A stretch of DNA of 64,000 nucleotides from an uncultured Acetatifactor sp. (lineage in GTDB: Bacteria > Bacillota > Clostridia > Lachnospirales > Lachnospiraceae), in NCBI GenBank assembly GCA_910584865.1, contig CAJUCE010000007.1, forward strand, positions 46,712-110,711, in the 5' to 3' direction. Every line of letters begins with the position of its first letter. Positions within the stretch are counted from its first letter, which is position 1. Positions 60,003 through 64,000 of the stretch are shown here, piece by piece. The notes under the pieces were generated by a model that saw nothing but the letters and a program-made list of their open reading frames with translations, ran no database searches and was not told the origin of the DNA. Made by a program: the position numbers and the translations under genes.

Positions 60003-60554
60003 ATGAGTTACACACAATCCTTTGAGGTCAATTTCCTGAAAAGAATGACCATAGACAGTCTGATTAAAAAATGCAGGAAGTATGTGGAACAGTATTTGTC
60101 AAGAAATGCTGCAGCGCGTCTTGATAAGGCATATAAGGAATTAAAATTTGATGAAGTTAGACGTATTCTTGAAAAAACACTAAAACGAATTAAAATCAAG
60201 ATTAAAATTACAGAATATCAGAAAGCTGAAAAAGCAGTGTTGGACGAGTTTCCTGATGCTGAAAGGCTGTTTGCATCTTCTGATAACATGAAAAGGAGCA
60301 GGAACGAGAATATGGAAATAGGCAGTGGAGTTGAAGTAGTTGTTATTGGTGTTGCTATTCTTGTTATTGTAATTGCTGGTGCTTTCATCCATTTGAAACT
60401 AACTAATAAAACTGTTGGAGAAGTTCTTTCTATCGGAAAGGACACGGGTACAAAAACATTTTATTGCTACACTGAAAAAGACAGGGATTTGATGACTTTT
60501 ATACATGAGTTATCAGTAATCTACGACAACATAGATCAATACTTAAACAACTAA
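60003..60554 (+). CDS. Membrane-anchored helical protein D of the dynamin operon
   Basis: 183 residues. Residues ~15-90 resemble protein C (CRKYVEQYLSRNAAARLDKA, then KFDEVRRILEKTLKRI). One membrane helix follows at about 110-131 (VEVVVIGVAILVIVIAGAF), with a short outer or inner tail (YCYTEKDRDLMTFIHELSV). The ATG lies two bases after the stop of gene C; an in-frame GTG at 59994 is also possible. The membrane helix could recruit the GTPases to the membrane. Family unknown. This ends the AT-rich block. Confidence 0.75.
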   Translation: MSYTQSFEVNFLKRMTIDSLIKKCRKYVEQYLSRNAAARLDKAYKELKFDEVRRILEKTLKRIKIKIKITEYQKAEKAVLDEFPDAERLFASSDNMKRSRNENMEIGSGVEVVVIGVAILVIVIAGAFIHLKLTNKTVGEVLSIGKDTGTKTFYCYTEKDRDLMTFIHELSVIYDNIDQYLNN

Positions 60555-60558
60555 CATA

Positions 60559-60780
60559 TTACACACGGGCAGCTGGCATCTGGGAAAGAGGCGGAGGGGC
60601 ATTACTGCAGAGCATTTCATGCAGAGCAATAAAATGGTCAATCAGAGAGTTTGGATTCTGGACAGGAATTACCGGATAGCCATTTATTCCCGGGAGAAGG
60701 CTGTATATAAGAGTCACGCAGGCATCTAACTGAGCGGTTGTCCCGGTGTTCAGATAAAGTGCGATTTTATCTTCCGGCAT
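60559..60780 (-). pseudogene. Possible gene fragment of unknown family
   Basis: A minus-strand frame of 73 residues (IALYLNTGTTAQLDACVTLI; GINGYPVIPVQNPNSLIDHF) is protein-like and its frame extends upstream past the ATG without a ribosome site (KHPGTGITSMPEDK). That suggests the C-terminal end of a larger lost gene. The stretch 60781-61140 holds further open frames in both directions with no ribosome site that I can support. Confidence 0.35.
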
Positions 60781-61144
60781 GGAGGTAATACCTGTTCCTG
60801 GATGTTTGACACAAAACCGGCGGATGTGCTTTGTGAGCTAAAAGGTAATTCGCCGGGTGCAGTGCATGGTTTCCTGCGGAATGGCCGCCATGTTTCCGGG
60901 CAGCAGGGCGCGCCCGTCACAGGCCTGATATTCAATCCGGCCTTCCGGTACAATATGTATTTAGGAATCGTTGTTTCACATATCAGTTCTTTTCTTTTGC
61001 CCATAATATTCTTCCCCGACAAGCGGATAAATTGCCGTTCCAACCGAGAACAGTCTTGTATACATCTATGGCCCATGCGGCAGAAAACACTTGCAAAATC
61101 ACTGAAAATGAAGTATATAAAAGATATAGGAAAAGGCAGGGGGT

Positions 61145-61371
61145 GACTGAACCTGAATTTTCTGGGAAGGGATATTATTCCGGAAAACAATGCCTGTGAA
61201 CTGTATTTTGAAGAACGGGATATAGAGGCATTTGCCGACGCATAGTTGGGGACAGCAGGTAATCCGGTTTTATGATTTGGACAGTAACTTGATCGAGGTA
61301 GGGACACCTGGGGAGGCGCTCTATCCGCAGTCGGAACGGGATTCCGCTCAGCAGGAAAGAGGAATAGAATG
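61145..61371 (+). pseudogene. Glyoxalase/VOC-family protein remnant
   Basis: One frame gives RDIIPENNACELYFEERDIE and FADA before a stop at 61242. The next frame gives WGQQVIRFYDLDSNLIEVGT, then PGEALYPQ. Together these are the last two strands of a VOC domain with its ELYFE and D.DGN.IEVG-type motifs, minus a short middle piece and most of the N-terminal half. The final stop overlaps the ATG of the phosphotransferase gene. Confidence 0.65.
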
Positions 61372-62241
61372 ATGAAGAATTACATTTCAAAAGTGCAGAT
61401 TGACAAAGGCTGGTCAGATGATAAAAAATATTGCATTACCGATGAAAACGGCGGGAAGTATCTTCTGCGCGTCTCCGATATTGCACAGTATGATGCAAAG
61501 CAGGCCGAATTCGACAGGATGAAGCAGGTTGCCGCTCTTGGCGTGCCCATGTGCCGGCCAGTGGAATTCGGCTCCTGTGAGGAAGGCGTTTATTCCATTC
61601 AGAGTTGGATTGACGGCGAGGATGCCGAACTAATCATCCCCGGCTGTTCCGACACGGAGCAGTATGCATATGGCCTGGAGGCAGGGCGCATTCTCCGCAA
61701 AATCCATTCCATACCGGCTCCCGCGGAACAGGAAGACTGGGAAATCCGCTTCAGCCGGAAGATGGACCACAAGATCAAAAAGTACTGCGAGTGCCCCATC
61801 AAGTATGAGAACGGGCAGGCTTTCATCGACTACATAAATGCGAACCGGCATCTGCTGAAAAACAGACCCCAGTCCTATCAGCACGGCGATTATCACATCG
61901 GAAATATGATGATCGGACGGGATGGCAGGCTCTATATTATTGACTTCAACCGCAATGATTACGGTGACCCGTGGGAAGAATTCAACCGTATTGTATGGTG
62001 CGCCCAGAAGGCGCCGCTCTTTGCTTCCGGGATGGTGAACGGGTACTTTGATAATCATGTGCCGATGGAATTCTGGAGGCTGCTTGCGCTTTATATTGCA
62101 AGCAACACCCTTTCGTCCGTATACTGGGCGATTCCCTTCGGGCAGGGGGAAGTGGATATCATGCTGAACCAGGGGAAGGAGGCTCTGGCCTGGTACGATA
62201 ATATGCGGAATTCTGTGCCGACGTGGTACTTTAAAGGATAG
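61372..62241 (+). CDS. Aminoglycoside phosphotransferase-family kinase
   Basis: 289 residues. The kinase-like fold includes the catalytic loop YQHGDYHIGNMMIGRDGRL and the metal motif IIDFNRNDYGDPWEEFNR, with an N-terminal YISKVQIDKGWSDDKKYCIT and LLRVSDIAQYDAKQAEFDRM. This is the broad APH/choline-kinase superfamily; close relatives in Clostridia are mostly annotated only as phosphotransferases, and resistance should not be assumed. AGAGGAA is placed for either 61369 or 61372; I chose the second ATG. Neighbouring pseudogenes suggest this is the surviving gene of an older cassette. Confidence 0.85.
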   Translation: MKNYISKVQIDKGWSDDKKYCITDENGGKYLLRVSDIAQYDAKQAEFDRMKQVAALGVPMCRPVEFGSCEEGVYSIQSWIDGEDAELIIPGCSDTEQYAYGLEAGRILRKIHSIPAPAEQEDWEIRFSRKMDHKIKKYCECPIKYENGQAFIDYINANRHLLKNRPQSYQHGDYHIGNMMIGRDGRLYIIDFNRNDYGDPWEEFNRIVWCAQKAPLFASGMVNGYFDNHVPMEFWRLLALYIASNTLSSVYWAIPFGQGEVDIMLNQGKEALAWYDNMRNSVPTWYFKG

Positions 62242-62291
62242 GGGCTGTTGTCCTTATAGGAAAGACTGCGAAGTGAAGGAAAAGAGTAACA

Positions 62292-64000
62292 TGAAAAATC
62301 CCGAAAAACCGAAATACAATATTTACAGTTTCCTGCGGGAAATGACCGGAATGATACCTTTTCATGCAGGATACCTTCTGTTGATCGCAGTGCTCAATGC
62401 ATTTCTGCCGACGGTGCAGACGCTTGCGATTGCGGAATTTGTGAACCGTGTGGAAGGGGCATACGGAGGCGCAGCGGAAGTCCGGATGGTCATGATTCCT
62501 CTTATCATTTTGCTAGGAATCGTGATTTTTAAGCAGATGATACCCTCTGCCACGAACCTGGTCAATGCGTCCGCGCAGAACCGTTTAAAAGCCGTATTGC
62601 GGAACCGTTTTATGAAAAAACAGGCGGCACTTCAATATCGGTACATAGAGGACAGTGAGTCCTGCGCGTTGATATACCGAGTCTGTCATAATGTGGAAAA
62701 TCGCTTTTGGACCGGGTACCGGACGGTTTGTAATGGGATTGAGCTGGTTGTAAAATGCGCGGCTCTTATGAGCATTGTCATGCAGGCAAGCATTCTGAGC
62801 GGCGGGGCGATTTTACTGGTGAGTGTCCCGCTTTTTACGCTGGCCTATAAGACCGGAAAACAGAATTATGTCCTGCAAAAGGATGCAGTGGAGGTTAAGA
62901 GGAGATATCAATATCTGGCAGGGATTCTGACGGACAGGGACCACGCAAAAGAACGGGCCATGTTTGGCTATTCCGGACAGATAGCGAAGGAATATGACAG
63001 ACTTAGTGAGTATGCAAACCGGAAAGAGGCTGTTATCGAAAAGAAAAGATATGCCAATATGAAGAGCGGTTCGCTGACAATGGTTGTACTTGCGGTAATT
63101 ATTATGCTGCTGCTTCTCCCTGCTTTAAGCAGCGGAAAGCTGTCAAACGGATTATATGTGGGCCTTGTGACGTCCATTTTAAATCTTGTCCAGGGCATGT
63201 CCTGGAATCTGGCAGGCATTATGCAGGGGGCGGCAGATTTGAACGCGTATTTGCATGATGTGGACGTTTTTCTGGGCATGGAGGAAAAGGAGGATGCCGG
63301 AGCGGAACCCTTCAGAATCCCGGGTTTTCAGGTAGAGACAATCGAATTCAGGAAGGTGTCTTTCAGGTATCCGGGAAGGGAAGAATATGTGTTGAAGGAC
63401 TGCTCCTTTGTGCTTCAGGGGAGTAAATGCTATGCGGTAGTGGGTAAAAATGGCGCGGGCAAGTCCACGCTGACAAAGCTGATGACCGGACTGTATGAGG
63501 ATTATGAGGGGCATATTTTTATCAATGGAAAGGACCTGCGGGATTACCGATATGGGGAGCTGAAGTGGATGTTTTCCGTTGTGTTTCAGGATTTTGCCCG
63601 GTATGCTTTGTCGTTCCGGGATAACATTTTAGTGGGAAACGGGAAGGATGAAAATGAGCGGTTACTGGAGCAGATTATAGAGAGGCTGGAATTGGATTCC
63701 TGCGTGCAGGAACTGCCCCGTGGGTTGGACAGTCAGTTGGGAAAACTGGAAAAGAACGGCGTGGATCTGTCGGGAGGGCAGTGGCAGAAACTGGCGATTG
63801 CAAGGCTCTTGTATAGTGAGGCTCCCATCAATATCCTTGACGAGCCAACGGCGGCTTTGGATCCTAAGGGGGAAGCGAAGGTGTATGAAATGTTCCGGCG
63901 GGTTACGATGGACGAGGGGGATGCCGTGGAGGAAGGGCATGCTATGGAGGAAGGACATGCCATGGAAGAAGGACGTGCCATGGAAGAAGAGTGCGCCATG
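62292..64000 (+). CDS. ABC transporter, fused permease and ATPase (cut by window edge)
   Basis: 569 residues are visible. Residues 1-~320 are an ABC exporter membrane domain with about six helices (FHAGYLLLIAVLNAFLP; LTMVVLAVIIMLLLLPAL). The ATPase domain starts near 345 (VSFRYPGREEYVLKDCSF) with Walker A VVGKNGAGKST, signature LSGGQWQKLAIARL and Walker B/D-loop INILDEPTAALDPKGEAKVY. After MFRRVTMD the sequence enters a hexapeptide repeat (EEGHAM) where the family normally proceeds to the switch histidine. The protein continues past 64000, so that histidine is not seen. Exporter of unknown substrate. Confidence 0.9.
63911..64000 (+). repeat. 18-bp in-frame tandem repeat inside the ABC ATPase domain
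   Basis: Four units start at 63929, 63947, 63965 and 63983, and a degenerate one at 63911. They encode EEGHAM, EEGHAM, EEGRAM, EEECAM, preceded by DEGDAV. The array reaches the window edge, so its full length is unknown. Confidence 0.9.

Noticed and set aside
53716..60600. Attachment-site duplication flanking the dynamin island
   Set aside because: I compared the two flanks by eye and found no direct repeat of convincing length, and there is no integrase in the window.
61372..62241. Antibiotic resistance gene
   Set aside because: Only the general APH-superfamily kinase motifs are present; nothing in the sequence points to aminoglycoside specificity.

Overview
The window reads as a stretch of a gut-type Lachnospiraceae (Clostridia, Firmicutes) chromosome. 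The basis is Gram-positive AGGAGG-type ribosome sites and TTG/GTG starts, a CIRCE-controlled hrcA-grpE-dnaK cluster, RNase J, IreB, a type III glutamine synthetase, a Crh-like HPr and several small families I know mainly from Lachnospiraceae (DUF6465, DUF1292, the CD1871A-type CXXC peptide, Rpn nucleases). Most genes look moderately GC-rich. The block 53.8-60.6 kb is visibly AT-richer and looks acquired.

Layout. 1-7 kb: glycogen phosphorylase (cut by the left edge), an AraC regulator, a TIGR04076-like protein, a chemoreceptor and PRPP synthetase. 7-15 kb: accessory DNA with a polypurine tandem repeat, an unknown protein, a thioredoxin lipoprotein / CXXC peptide / 4Fe-4S membrane protein redox triad, a broken HAD hydrolase, a metallo-beta-lactamase-fold enzyme, two methyltransferases (one with an XRE domain and a strange 34-bp repeat array at its start) and an Rpn nuclease. 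15-20 kb: a 2-isopropylmalate synthase fused to an AraC-type DNA-binding domain, a metallophosphoesterase and a B12-binding radical SAM protein. 20-26 kb: a DUF6465 protein and the heat-shock cluster. 26-28 kb: a secreted repeat protein, an ECF-type sigma factor and its membrane anti-sigma factor with a His/Asp/Glu-rich tail. 28-42 kb: mostly housekeeping genes (O-antigen ligase-like protein, prmA, rsmE, cysteine desulfurase, thiI, crh-like, mtaB, ireB, ruvX, DUF1292, a Fur relic, RNase J, MltG-like fragment, O-methyltransferase, U32 peptidase), ending at a MITE-like element. 42-47 kb: a minus-strand operon for surface-glycan modification (GtrA, sugar aminotransferase, FdtA-type isomerase, GT2, GT-C-like). 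47-50 kb: glutamine synthetase III behind a leader with a terminator, then tRNA-Gln. 50-54 kb: rtcB followed by a gutted prfH and another pseudogene. 54-60.6 kb: a divergent XRE repressor and a four-gene operon with two large dynamin-like GTPases and two related small proteins, the best candidate for an undescribed (probably defence or membrane-remodelling) system. 60.6-64 kb: relics, a phosphotransferase and an ABC transporter cut by the right edge.

Themes worth a second look are the LeuA-AraC fusion, the dynamin operon, the RtcB gene that has lost its PrfH partner, the array of duplicated translation-initiation regions, and several low-complexity in-frame repeats. All family assignments come from reading motifs by eye; no database search was run.
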